From Planctomycetota bacterium (GTDB lineage: Bacteria > Planctomycetota > Phycisphaerae > Sedimentisphaerales > Anaerobacaceae): a stretch of 53,472 nucleotides of DNA. The stretch is from positions 1 to 53,472 of the forward strand of contig JACNGQ010000337.1 of NCBI GenBank assembly GCA_014384025.1, written 5' to 3'. The translations under genes were made by a program, and so were the position numbers. Below, piece by piece: positions 15,802 to 25,480 of the stretch (the stretch's first letter is position 1; each line of letters opens with the position of its first letter). The notes beneath the pieces were generated by a model. It was not told the DNA's origin. It searched no databases and saw nothing but the letters and a program-made list of their open reading frames with translations.

Positions 15802-18800
15802 TTATATAGTAACAGCTTGCTGTGCTGTCTGTGCGTATCTGGCTCGTATGCTTTTAGACTTTTGCAATAGCTGCTGCAGGCCCTGATTTTTCGGGTCCAT
15901 TTTTATGCAATCATTTAGCTCAGAACAGGCCCGGTCGAAAGCTGTTCTTGAATATTCAAGAGCGTTTGACTTTATATACTCCTGTCCTAATGCAAGATAA
16001 GTCCCGGCAGTCAGACATTTAGCATGCAACTGCCTAATCCCGGGTGCTATTTGGTCCCAGGCAACATCCGGGAAGAGTTCATCGTATGTAAATGTGTCAG
16101 TAAATCGCTTGATGACCTCAAAATGACATTTAGCATTTTGAGAAGTGAAATTTCTTGAAAGACTATTGGGTGTCATTCTGCGCAGGTACAGGGCACCCGG
16201 TAAGTGTTGTATTTTCAGCCCCATTTCAACAAATCGCCTTATCATATCATAGTCTTCGGCCATCCGTAAGTTTTCATCGAAAAACCCGATTTTGTCGAAG
16301 ACGCTTCTTCTGATACAGGTTCTAAAGGGTACTACTGGAAAACCACAATGGAAAAGGTCTCTGATGAGCATTCTTGTATTTTTGTATTCGGGCCTTTTAA
16401 TCACTCGAATCGGTTTGGAGTTCTCGTCGATAAGATAGTCGTCGCAATACACCAGGTCAGCTTCAGGATGCACCTCGAATTCCTGTAAATGTTTGGCGAT
16501 GAAGTCCGGTGTCATCATGTCATCTGAATCAAGTTTGATTAGAAAAAGACCTTGAGAAGTTTTTATGCCCGTATTGTGGGCACCTGCAAGCCCCTTGTTT
16601 TTCTGGTAAAAGTATTTGATTTTATCGTTTTTGAAGCTGGCTACAATATCTTTGGTATTATCTGTGGAGCCGTCGTCAATGACAACAAGTTCGAAGTTTC
16701 GGTAGTTTTGAATTAGAACACTTTCGATCGCCTCTGCGATATATTCAGCAGCGTTGTAGGCCGGCATAATCACCGAAACCAAAGGATTGCTCTTGCTATG
16801 GTACAGAGGTATAACAGATATATACGGATTTCCGTATCGTTTGCCGACTATATATCTTTCGTATAAGCTGTGAATCTTTTTGCCATGTTCGATGCCGTTC
16901 TCATTATAATAATATAGGCCCAAAAACTCAGGTATATGTTTGAATTTGTATTTGCTTGAGATACGCAGCCAGAAATCCCAATCGCCCGCACAGGTCAAGG
17001 TGTCATCGAAATAGCCGAGTTCGGTGTGCAGTGGTTTGCGCCACATTGGCTGTGAACCAACACAACAACCGAAGATGAGTCTTTCGTGACTGTATTCAGG
17101 TCTTTTGGCCATATTGGTGGCATGATGATCGGCAAAGGTGCCGTTTGGCGTATCGGTATATACCTGGTCGCCATAGACAAGAGCTGCATCAGGATTGGCC
17201 AGCAGCATTTCGGCCATTATTTCCAGAGCATCATCACGGTGTCGATCATCTGTATTGGCATTAGTTAAAAAAGTCCCCCGAGCAACTTTGACGGCGCGGT
17301 TCCAGGCCGTATAAATTCCTTCTCGTCGCTCAGTTTTGATATAGACTATGTTATCGTATTTTTGCTGATATTCATGAACGATTGCTTCTTCATTTTCTTG
17401 TGAACCGCTGTTAACAACAATTATTTCCAGCTTATCTGCAATTGTCTGATGTTCCAAATCTTCCAGGCAGCCGCTTAGGAACTTCTCTGAGTTATAAGTT
17501 GAGATTATAGCAGAGACCAAATAGTTCTCCTCTGACTTAGCCGATACAATAGCTTTATTTTTTGTTACGGCTGGCATGGATGAGATTCTATCCAATGATC
17601 TCAGCACATTGCGAATTTCTGCTTTTTGCTCCTTGGCTAATGTCAAATTCGGATTATTCAACAAATCTGTATACACCTGTTTTAATTTGTCATATTGCTT
17701 GGCTTGCATATAACACTGTGCTAGTTGCGTGCATGTCTTTATGTAGCATTCAGATGTATCAACCTTCTCATCAAATTCAGGACTGACAAATTCATTATTA
17801 CCTCTCGTTACAGAGTTCTGCAACGATTCATATATTCTTTCCAGTAAGGGGAGAGCTTCGTCATATCTGCCAAAGCCAGTGTACAAAGAGCCAAGAATAT
17901 AGCAGCCTTTAAATCTTTCGGGCTTTAATACAACGGCTTTCTTGGCCCACTCTATAGCTTCTTCGGGAAAGGTGTTGGACAGGTATATTGCAATGTTTAT
18001 GATCCAAGAGTAGTCATTGTAGAAACTTTCAACAATATCTTTACTTCCAGGATACAAGCTATGAATATGTTCTTTATAACCGGTTAGATTGTTGTCCTTT
18101 CTCCATGCTAATCTTTCCATTTTTTCTTGCCGCAGTAATTTTTCAGTTTGGGCCGGACATTCAGAACGATGGTCGTGATAAACAATTACATCAGGAAAAT
18201 AGAGTATGCTTTGCATTTTTTCTTTCTGAGATTTGCATATTCTATATGAAAGCTCCATTCCTTCGGGGCCAAATAATAATTCATCAAAACCTCCCATTTT
18301 AACAAGAATATCTTTTCTAAATGCAGAAAGACAACTGACCTCGCAAGCGGTAGTTATAATCTGGTTGCCTAAATCATAATTAACGGGAATGTTTTCGGAA
18401 CCGGCTTGACTCTTTGGCAAAACCTTCCCTCTCAGGCCGGATATATTATGGTTTTTGAAATGTTCTACAATGTTCCTGACAAGGTCCTTGTCGGAAACGA
18501 CATCGTCATCAAGGAATGCTATATATTCGGCTTTAGCAAACTTAGTGCCTATGTTTCTTGCTGGCGATGGGCCAAAGTTGAAATTAAGCTCTACTCCGCA
18601 AAGCCCGAACTTGAATTCATCTTTGTGTTGTCTGAGCCAGGACAAATCCCCGCCATTATCCACGACGATTACTTCAAAGTCTTCCTCATTTTGTTCATTC
18701 AGGGCGTAGAGGTTTTCCAATAAGTCTTTGTGTCTGTTATAGGTTACTATGACGACCGTCAGTTTCGGTGAAAGACTTGTTCTGAAGTCCCAGTTCGCTT

Positions 18801-21800
18801 TAATGTTATTACACAGAGATATTTGTCTGTCTTTGAGCTTGGCTTTAGTGTTTTGTTTCCAGATATTAACTTCGGGCCGGTTGGAGAATACCGGATGTTC
18901 ACTTATCCCCGTCGCGCCAATCGTAATCTCTTCCTGAATGGCGTATTTGTGACACTTGTGAATAACCAACTCATTTTCCCAGTTCAGGAAGTCATCGTTG
19001 CTCTGGGAAATGGCCTCGGCACCGATGAACCGCTCTCCCAATACTTCGTTCAAGTAGAGAAAATCAAATTTTTGTGTTAGTCTGAACCAGAACTCGTAGT
19101 CTCCGCTTATTGTGAAACTTTCGTCGAAGTAGCCGAATACCTCATGCACATCCCTACGCCACATCGGCTGAGAGCCTGGAGGGCATTCTCCTTCAAATAA
19201 TCGGGCCCTTGAAAATTCGCCGTTTAACCTCTCGCCCACCACAACTCTTCGACCGTCTATCTCATTTACCTCTAATTGATTGGCGTAAACCAGTGCTTTG
19301 TCCGGATTTTCGTCCAGAGTTTTTGCCATTTTTTCCAGAGCATTTTCCCTATGCCTGTCATCCGTATTGGCGTTTGTAATATATTTACCTGTTGCGACTT
19401 TGATGGCTCTGTTCCAGGCCTTGTAAATAGTTTCACGTTCTTCTGTCCTGATATATTTTATATTGTCATACCTGCTCAGGAATTCCCGGACAATTGCCTC
19501 TTCATTTTGTTGTGAACCACTATTTACAATAATGATTTCCAGTTTTTCAGCAATGGTTTGTTTTTCCAAATCTTCCAGACATCCGCGGATGAAGCGTTCT
19601 GAATTGTATGTAGAAACAACAGCTGAGACTAAATATTCTGATTTGTTATCTGATTGCGGCACAATGAATTTATTTTCCTGAATATCAGTTGGAGATTTGC
19701 TTTGAATCTGTATGGCAGTGGCGGCATATTTTTTTGCAAAACTTATTATCTCTCTATCTCTGTCAACCTTGCCATGAAAATCTTGAAATTTAAATCCTTT
19801 GAACACGACTTCAAAATAGCGAACCAGTTCTTGAAGAGAATTAAACTCCCATCCGCTTGTATCTGTCCAATTACCTCCTATTGGTTTACTGCCATGTTCT
19901 TTCAACTTACATTCCAGTATAATTCTGTTGCACGTTTGCGCTATATTCTCAGTTATCTGTTTGAAATTTTTCACGTGATGAATTACTGAAAAAAGGCAAA
20001 TGGTATCATAGTTCGTTTCGATTTTCTCGGTGTCTAAATCCAGATATTTGAATTGGATGTCTTTGTTGAGAATATTGGCGACCATCTTGGCACCAATTAT
20101 AATCTTCCCGTCCATATCAATACCTGTTACCCTGCATCCTCTGTCATGCAGATAATGTCCAAGTAAACCCATATTACACCCAACATCCAGGATACTTTCA
20201 CCTTTTTTGAATTCAATAGTATTCAAAGCACTGAGTCTGGGATTCAAATCACGGGCACCGTCTATGTAAACTTTGTCCGTCCTCAAAGTGTGATAGATCC
20301 CGCTTTTTGTGTCGGTTGTTACTTGTTCTTTAAATAGCGTGGTTGCAGTTAGATTAAATGAATCGTTTTTAAACAGGCCGAAAATCTCATTTTTGTCATA
20401 TCCACCCCACTTGTAAAAATCAGTATGCCCGAATCTCTTCCATCTATCTGCAAAAAATTGGGCAAACCAGTCCAGATATTCAACGTTACCCATACGCACA
20501 AATCGCTCATCATATATTGCCTGGTCGTAATCAATTATGTAACAGACTGAATTACTGTCGAATATCAGGTTCTCTCTCTTTAAGTCACCTTCACAAATCC
20601 CAAAGTTTTTCTGTTCGAGTATGGAAAATAGCATATCGGCCGTATTGAATCCCCGTTGGTGTTCGACTCTTTCTTGTATGAAATATCGCTCACCGGTTTT
20701 CAGACTTCCTTCTGAGAGCAGTCTGGGACACGAGACACATTCTCTTGAGTTAAGATGCTTTATTATCTCAATCTCGTCTTGAAGCGATCGTAGTTTCAAT
20801 GGATGCTTTTCATGTTCAATTTTTATAATGTACTTGTCATTAAATCCTACCGAGTTGTTCAAATGTTTGGTTCTTTTAACATTTGTGAATATAAGACCAT
20901 CTACAACAATCTGGGTTTCCAAATGCTCTTTATGGTCCATTTCTCTGGTTTGACGTGCTTGGCTTTTGTGGCCGGGGAATGTCGCAGTTGATGAACTGGT
21001 TCGGGCCGTAGCTCGGGGTGAAGTTATCTGAGGTAACTCTACTTTGCGGCTTATTACAGAATGGGAACCTTGTTTGGGTGGAGAATCGTAAAAACTCCAA
21101 ACCTCTTGTGGAGTTATCATATTAAAAGGTGGCAGACGAAATTTGTCATTTTGTGGAAAATGCGTACTCCCATCCCCCATCCCACAATTGTAGATTACTC
21201 GTTTCCTTGTTTTCTTATGCACGAGCCCATGTATGGCTGTTACCAAGCAGGTGCAACCGTCCCAGCAGAAAAATGAAGCAATCACACGAACACAGTTACG
21301 ACCGGGCGTAACGTCAAGCCTCCTTATCACCTCTGGTGTCAAGTTCTGATGAACCCACCGAAGATAATCAGGCTCTGCCATAGCGAAACACCTCTTCATT
21401 TCTGCTAAAACCGGAAGCAGTTTCTCCCTCGTTGTGGCCCAACCCCATCCCTGAAAGCGCGTTATCGTTTCCCCTTCTGTCTCTGTGAGAAAATGATGGC
21501 CGTATACAGAATAGACCTCAGGGCGCGTCGCAATCTCATCAAGTGCCTGCTCAAATTCAGCGATTGCATTAGCAGTGGGGAAGCAATCATCTTCCAAAAC
21601 AATAATCCGTTTGTATCGTGATGACATAAAGCTGAGTCCATCTATCGTCAGCTTCTCTATCCCCATATTGCTGTTCATAGCTGTCAGGTGTACCTCTTGG
21701 AACTCTTTTTGTACAAGTTCTCTGCATTTTGTCGTTGGTTCTATAAATGAAGACCGCCCATGATGCCCATCCAGCCATACGTGAATGTCGTTGGTTGTAC

Positions 21801-23367
21801 CTTGCCGGCGCAAAGACTCAAGCAGATTCCGCAACAACAACGGCCTGGAGTGGCCGAAAACGATTATTCCAGTTCTTTTCCGTTTTGTATCGTCAATCTG
21901 TATGCTGTCCGATGCTGAACTGCGGTCAATCGGTTTCACTTGTACGTTTGTCGCTTTGTTATTGTTCTGCTCATATTCATTTATAGCTTTTTCTATTCGC
22001 TCAAGTAGCCTTTTAGCGCCATCGTGCTCTGGTTGGAGCTTTAGTTCTGCCTCGCAGGCTTGTCTGGCTGAGGCTATATCTCCAAGTTGAAAATAGGCGG
22101 TGGCGATTGCATAATTCAAATTGGGAATTCTCGAATAAAAGTGCTTTACTTGCTCAAGATGAGTCAGAGCTTCGGAAATTTTGCCTTCACTCAAGCTTGC
22201 AAGACCCGAAGAAAACAACTGATGCATATCACTCTTGCGGTAAATTTCCTGTGAAGCTTTGTGTTCCGGCTGTAATATCAGCTCCTCTATGGCGGCTCCC
22301 GAAGCTTCTTTTGTGCGCCCCAAACGTTTAAGATACACTGCCCGTAGGTAATTGATATTCTTGTACTTATGCTCGGCCAGTGCGATATTATCCAGCATCT
22401 TTAATGCTTTACTAAAATCACCGGCTTGTATTAGTGAATCTGCCTTGTCACATAAATGGCTCACAGCTTTTGTTTCCAGAGCCAAATGCAAAAGGATTAA
22501 ATGCGGTTCCGGATTTTCCGGAAAAGATGAGTGTGCTCTCTCAAGAGCCAATAGATAATCTTTCGTGACTTTTTCTTTCTTTCCTGTAAAAGATTTTGCT
22601 AACCTCTCAGCTTCTTTGACGCTTTGCTGATACCCAAGACAATCCTGTGGATATATGGCTTTAAGTAGCAGATTAGCATCCTCAAGTCGCTTATCCATCA
22701 GATTGTTAAAAAAACGATTCCAGAACGGTAAGTTCTTAAGCCGAGGAGTCTTACCTATGTTGCCGCCGATAGCTTCTGTGCCGATTTCTATCTTTGTTTT
22801 CCTCTGCACCATCTGTGAAACCTGGTCCAGCCACGTATCATCATACCAAAAGGGAAAAAACTCCGTAAATATTTTTCCTGTTACATTTGTCCACTGGGCA
22901 CTTAGAATGGTTATAGTTACCTGCTCGGGACCCGAATGCGGATCAGGGATATAACCCAGCACTATCCCATCGGAATATCGATTAAATGTATCTCTTATAG
23001 CACCATCCCAATTGTTGCTCGTTAAAATATAGTCATCTACAAAAGTCATATAAATGCCGGGATTTGTTGTGCACTTTTGCCTCAGTATATTAGCCATCTG
23101 ACCCATGCTGAGGGTTCTTTCTCCGAGCACCCAGTTTATCTTGAATGGATATTTAAGGTACGCTTTCGAGCTGATGTACTCATTAGTGATGTCATCATCG
23201 TTATCCACATAAATCCATACATCTATACCATCGGCGTTGCCAACGGTGCGCCCGATAGAGTCAAATACCTTATCCAGATACTCAGGTCTGCCTCGAGTGG
23301 CTATCAATAAACTAATGTGCTGTGGCTTATCAATCGGTTTTATAATTTTGGACAAGTCATTTTGCAT
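15802..23367 (-). CDS. Giant multidomain glycosyltransferase (about 2520 aa)
   Basis: The frame opens at a GTG at 23394 (2530 residues; residue numbers use that start). ATG 23367, with GGGA 8 bases upstream, is the likelier start. Order: GT-A-like 1 (about 26-235; SLLIATRGRPEYL, TFVDDYIL); TPRs (290-470); GT 2 (507-760; GIIVFGHSRPLLLRN, VLEDDCFPT); a kinase-like fold (830-960) with GDLKRENLIF and IIDYDQA; a SAM methyltransferase (1050-1215; ILDVGCNMGLLG); GT2-family 3 (1254-1480); GT 4 (1545-1770; VVIVTYNRHKDLLEN, FLDDDV); TPRs (1790-1940); GT 5 (1957-2195); GT 6 (2204-2410; VSVIMPAYNAAEYI, DDGSTDNT); a C-terminal helical repeat region. Modules 3 and 5 are near duplicates. No signal peptide or membrane helix is seen, so it is cytoplasmic. 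Likely role: building and attaching a multi-sugar glycan to flagellar subunits bound by the TPRs. The function is inferred. Confidence 0.9.
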   Translation of the reverse strand: MQNDLSKIIKPIDKPQHISLLIATRGRPEYLDKVFDSIGRTVGNADGIDVWIYVDNDDDITNEYISSKAYLKYPFKINWVLGERTLSMGQMANILRQKCTTNPGIYMTFVDDYILTSNNWDGAIRDTFNRYSDGIVLGYIPDPHSGPEQVTITILSAQWTNVTGKIFTEFFPFWYDDTWLDQVSQMVQRKTKIEIGTEAIGGNIGKTPRLKNLPFWNRFFNNLMDKRLEDANLLLKAIYPQDCLGYQQSVKEAERLAKSFTGKKEKVTKDYLLALERAHSSFPENPEPHLILLHLALETKAVSHLCDKADSLIQAGDFSKALKMLDNIALAEHKYKNINYLRAVYLKRLGRTKEASGAAIEELILQPEHKASQEIYRKSDMHQLFSSGLASLSEGKISEALTHLEQVKHFYSRIPNLNYAIATAYFQLGDIASARQACEAELKLQPEHDGAKRLLERIEKAINEYEQNNNKATNVQVKPIDRSSASDSIQIDDTKRKRTGIIVFGHSRPLLLRNLLESLRRQGTTNDIHVWLDGHHGRSSFIEPTTKCRELVQKEFQEVHLTAMNSNMGIEKLTIDGLSFMSSRYKRIIVLEDDCFPTANAIAEFEQALDEIATRPEVYSVYGHHFLTETEGETITRFQGWGWATTREKLLPVLAEMKRCFAMAEPDYLRWVHQNLTPEVIRRLDVTPGRNCVRVIASFFCWDGCTCLVTAIHGLVHKKTRKRVIYNCGMGDGSTHFPQNDKFRLPPFNMITPQEVWSFYDSPPKQGSHSVISRKVELPQITSPRATARTSSSTATFPGHKSQARQTREMDHKEHLETQIVVDGLIFTNVKRTKHLNNSVGFNDKYIIKIEHEKHPLKLRSLQDEIEIIKHLNSRECVSCPRLLSEGSLKTGERYFIQERVEHQRGFNTADMLFSILEQKNFGICEGDLKRENLIFDSNSVCYIIDYDQAIYDERFVRMGNVEYLDWFAQFFADRWKRFGHTDFYKWGGYDKNEIFGLFKNDSFNLTATTLFKEQVTTDTKSGIYHTLRTDKVYIDGARDLNPRLSALNTIEFKKGESILDVGCNMGLLGHYLHDRGCRVTGIDMDGKIIIGAKMVANILNKDIQFKYLDLDTEKIETNYDTICLFSVIHHVKNFKQITENIAQTCNRIILECKLKEHGSKPIGGNWTDTSGWEFNSLQELVRYFEVVFKGFKFQDFHGKVDRDREIISFAKKYAATAIQIQSKSPTDIQENKFIVPQSDNKSEYLVSAVVSTYNSERFIRGCLEDLEKQTIAEKLEIIIVNSGSQQNEEAIVREFLSRYDNIKYIRTEERETIYKAWNRAIKVATGKYITNANTDDRHRENALEKMAKTLDENPDKALVYANQLEVNEIDGRRVVVGERLNGEFSRARLFEGECPPGSQPMWRRDVHEVFGYFDESFTISGDYEFWFRLTQKFDFLYLNEVLGERFIGAEAISQSNDDFLNWENELVIHKCHKYAIQEEITIGATGISEHPVFSNRPEVNIWKQNTKAKLKDRQISLCNNIKANWDFRTSLSPKLTVVIVTYNRHKDLLENLYALNEQNEEDFEVIVVDNGGDLSWLRQHKDEFKFGLCGVELNFNFGPSPARNIGTKFAKAEYIAFLDDDVVSDKDLVRNIVEHFKNHNISGLRGKVLPKSQAGSENIPVNYDLGNQIITTACEVSCLSAFRKDILVKMGGFDELLFGPEGMELSYRICKSQKEKMQSILYFPDVIVYHDHRSECPAQTEKLLRQEKMERLAWRKDNNLTGYKEHIHSLYPGSKDIVESFYNDYSWIINIAIYLSNTFPEEAIEWAKKAVVLKPERFKGCYILGSLYTGFGRYDEALPLLERIYESLQNSVTRGNNEFVSPEFDEKVDTSECYIKTCTQLAQCYMQAKQYDKLKQVYTDLLNNPNLTLAKEQKAEIRNVLRSLDRISSMPAVTKNKAIVSAKSEENYLVSAIISTYNSEKFLSGCLEDLEHQTIADKLEIIVVNSGSQENEEAIVHEYQQKYDNIVYIKTERREGIYTAWNRAVKVARGTFLTNANTDDRHRDDALEIMAEMLLANPDAALVYGDQVYTDTPNGTFADHHATNMAKRPEYSHERLIFGCCVGSQPMWRKPLHTELGYFDDTLTCAGDWDFWLRISSKYKFKHIPEFLGLYYYNENGIEHGKKIHSLYERYIVGKRYGNPYISVIPLYHSKSNPLVSVIMPAYNAAEYIAEAIESVLIQNYRNFELVVIDDGSTDNTKDIVASFKNDKIKYFYQKNKGLAGAHNTGIKTSQGLFLIKLDSDDMMTPDFIAKHLQEFEVHPEADLVYCDDYLIDENSKPIRVIKRPEYKNTRMLIRDLFHCGFPVVPFRTCIRRSVFDKIGFFDENLRMAEDYDMIRRFVEMGLKIQHLPGALYLRRMTPNSLSRNFTSQNAKCHFEVIKRFTDTFTYDELFPDVAWDQIAPGIRQLHAKCLTAGTYLALGQEYIKSNALEYSRTAFDRACSELNDCIKMDPKNQGLQQLLQKSKSIRARYAQTAQQAVTI
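16855..17526 (-). repeat. Internal glycosyltransferase duplication, copy B
   Basis: Codes for GT module 5 (residues about 1957-2180), the near duplicate of module 3. The two are separated by GT module 4 and a TPR stretch, so a simple tandem duplication is not enough to explain the arrangement. Confidence 0.85.
18955..19635 (-). repeat. Internal glycosyltransferase duplication, copy A
   Basis: Codes for GT module 3 of the giant protein (residues about 1254-1480). It shares CLEDLE, VNSGSQ, NANTDDRHR and GSQPMWR with the module at 16855-17526. The first 120 residues are about 70% identical by eye. Confidence 0.85.
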
Positions 23368-23421
23368 GTTTTTTCCCATAAAACTAAGAACCACTGTTGA
23401 GGTTTCATCAAGCTTTGGTCC

Positions 23422-24195
23422 TTAAATCTCGATTTCGTTTTTATTAAAATTTTGAGCAAGCGCAATTTTGCCGGCAAAGTATTCCTTTCCCCATTCATAT
23501 CGTTTGGGGGTTCCTATATCAATCAACTCCTCACGACTGACAAAAGCGAAACTGTCCAGATTGGTCAAGCTTGGAAAAAGGTCATATTCCAGAGAATATT
23601 TCGTATTTTCAGGAATCAAAGAAAGAATGTTCTTCTGGAAAAGATAAATTCCCGCGTTAATATAGCCGGTTCTGGCTTTTGCTTTTTTTTCTTCGAAGCT
23701 GATAATTCTCTGTAAGCTGTCTAATGTAACCAGGCCGCTGTTGGCTGTTTCTTCAGATTCGACTACTGCCATTGACATCAAGGCCTGTCTTGATAAATGA
23801 GAATCGTAAAAATCAGCTAGGTCCACCGGACAAAATGAATCACCGTTGGTGACAAGAAACGGCTCGCTCTGTATAAATTTTTCTGCATTCTTGATAGAAC
23901 CGGCGGTTCCAAGTGGGATTTGCTCATTAGAAACGATGAACTCAAGAGAACCTTTTTTGTGGCTGTAATGCTCCTGTATTACTTCTGACATATGGCCGGT
24001 GCACAGCACAAAACGACTGAAGCCGAATCCGCAGAAATAATCTATCAGGATATCAAGAAACGGCTGTTGGTTTATCTGGGCCATTGGCTTGGGACGGTCA
24101 TCAACAATCGCTCGAAGCCGGCTCCCAATGCCGCCGCAGAGTATCACTACATCAACTTCTTTGAGTTTGTTTTCAATAAGGTTCCTGGTTTGCAT
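23422..24195 (-). CDS. hddC: HddC-like sugar-1-phosphate nucleotidyltransferase
   Basis: 257-residue nucleotidyltransferase that activates a sugar 1-phosphate with GTP or another NTP. The pyrophosphorylase signature ILCGGIGSRLRAIVDDRPKPM starts near residue 18. It is followed by GTAGSIKNAEKF and the metal-site NGDSF motif. The closest family I recognise is D-glycero-alpha-D-manno-heptose 1-phosphate guanylyltransferase. It overlaps the end of the HddA-like kinase gene by 23 bases, the pairing known from GDP-heptose clusters. Substrate assignment comes from family and neighbour context. A related hexose-1-phosphate is possible. Confidence 0.8.
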   Translation of the reverse strand: MQTRNLIENKLKEVDVVILCGGIGSRLRAIVDDRPKPMAQINQQPFLDILIDYFCGFGFSRFVLCTGHMSEVIQEHYSHKKGSLEFIVSNEQIPLGTAGSIKNAEKFIQSEPFLVTNGDSFCPVDLADFYDSHLSRQALMSMAVVESEETANSGLVTLDSLQRIISFEEKKAKARTGYINAGIYLFQKNILSLIPENTKYSLEYDLFPSLTNLDSFAFVSREELIDIGTPKRYEWGKEYFAGKIALAQNFNKNEIEI

Positions 24196-25171
24196 ATAAA
24201 GTAATCTGACTTCCTAATGTCTCAAAATGGATGGGAACATACAAGAGTGTCTTCAAGGCTTTTCTAACCATTCGCTGCTTGCGAGGCGGTACGAACAAGA
24301 GCATAAATCCACCGCCTCCGGCGCCACATAATTTTCCACCAATGGCGCCGGCCTTGATGGCGGTGTCATAGATTTCTTCTATTGCGTTTGTGGTTATTCT
24401 GCTCGATAAACTTTTCTTTAGTTTCCATGATTCGTTGAGAAGCTTTCCGAAACTTTCTATTTCTTCACTACTATTGTTTAGGATACTAATCCCTTCTTCA
24501 GCCATCTCCTTCATAGTCCGCAGTTCGGCGGTTTTCGATGAGGTATTCTGAATCTGTTCGCAGGCAATTTCAGATGCGGTCCTGGAGAAGCCGGTAAAAA
24601 AGAACATCAGGTGGTTTTGGAGTTCTGTTATCTTTTTCTGGTTTACGGTTACCGGCTGGACAAAGAAGTTTTCCTTGCCATTGAATTCCATCCTGTTAAG
24701 TCCCCCGAAGGAAGCCGTAACATGGTCTTGTGAACCTACATGTTCTCCTATGACGTCCTGCTCAATATAGATTGCATTCGAGGCAAGCTGCCTTTTACCA
24801 ACCATCCGGCCTGTTAATGCGTACAGTGTATTCAAAAAACCAACGGTGAAAGCCGAGCTGGAACCAATCCCCGACCGTGCGGGCAGGTCGCTGGTATGCA
24901 CCATCTCGATTCCTTGGTCTATCTTCATAAACCTCAGGCACTCCCGCACCGAAAGATGCTTTATTTCCGAAAGATTGTTTACCTCCTCACGTAATCTGTA
25001 TCTAATCAGATACTTATGTTTGAAAAACGGCGGCAAAAACCGGCAACTTATATAGCAATATTTATCGATAGTTGTATTCAGTACTACTCCACCGTTTTCC
25101 CTGTACCAGATTGGATAATCTGTACCTCCCCCGAAGAACGATATGCGAAATGGCGTTCTACTGATAATCAT
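24173..25171 (-). CDS. hddA: HddA-like GHMP sugar kinase
   Basis: GHMP-family kinase of about 332 residues, like D-glycero-D-manno-heptose 7-phosphate kinase, which makes heptose 1,7-bisphosphate. The N-terminus MIISRTPFRISFFGGGTDYP is typical. The ATP loop is PARSGIGSSSAFTVGFL, and the third GHMP motif is GGKLCGAGGGGFMLLF. The frame is open to 25309, but ATG 25171 fits the family start and has AAGGA 5 bases upstream. Substrate specificity is inferred. GmhA- and GmhB-like steps are not in the window. Confidence 0.83.
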   Translation of the reverse strand: MIISRTPFRISFFGGGTDYPIWYRENGGVVLNTTIDKYCYISCRFLPPFFKHKYLIRYRLREEVNNLSEIKHLSVRECLRFMKIDQGIEMVHTSDLPARSGIGSSSAFTVGFLNTLYALTGRMVGKRQLASNAIYIEQDVIGEHVGSQDHVTASFGGLNRMEFNGKENFFVQPVTVNQKKITELQNHLMFFFTGFSRTASEIACEQIQNTSSKTAELRTMKEMAEEGISILNNSSEEIESFGKLLNESWKLKKSLSSRITTNAIEEIYDTAIKAGAIGGKLCGAGGGGFMLLFVPPRKQRMVRKALKTLLYVPIHFETLGSQITLYANQEPY

Positions 25172-25286
25172 AAATATCCTTGTTACTTTGCCCTTTACTT
25201 TACTACATACGTTCTCTACGATTTCTAAGTATACAGCAAATTCTGTGCCTACGGCTAAAAAGGCATTTTGAGCGGTTTTACTACTT

Positions 25287-25345
25287 AAACCGGCAATTTT
25301 TGCGGCCAAAACCGGTATATTCTGCAGCTAAAACCGGCAAATTTG
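25287..25345. repeat. Three imperfect 21-22-bp direct repeats
   Basis: Copies beginning near 25287, 25308 and 25330 share an AAAACCGG(C/T)A(A/T)ATT core separated by GC(G/A)GC-type linkers. They lie in the 295-base gap between the GT-A-like gene and the hddA start. No binding protein can be named. The rest of this gap shows no gene I can support. Confidence 0.55.
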
Positions 25346-25459
25346 TAAATATAAAATTATCAAATACTTGGAATGTAAGGAGTCTTTACTCTTAACCCCC
25401 ATTCTGCTCTATAACCACGCCCTGAGTTTCTTAGGCTGGTTGCTGATTTTTATAAAGCC

Positions 25460-25480
25460 CGGCAATCTAGCCGCTTGCCG
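25460..25480 (-). terminator. Weak hairpin at the end of the GT-A-like gene
   Basis: CGGCAA and TTGCCG form a 6-bp stem with a 9-base loop, overlapping the stop codon at 25467. On the - strand it is followed by GGGCTTTATAAAAAT, which is only partly U-rich. It could attenuate transcription before the 295-base gap. Confidence 0.25.

Noticed and set aside
18406-18723. Plus-strand open frames opposite the giant glycosyltransferase
   Set aside because: Many such frames of 60-110 codons occur opposite the gene. They lack ribosome sites and family features and are explained by the - strand coding sequence.
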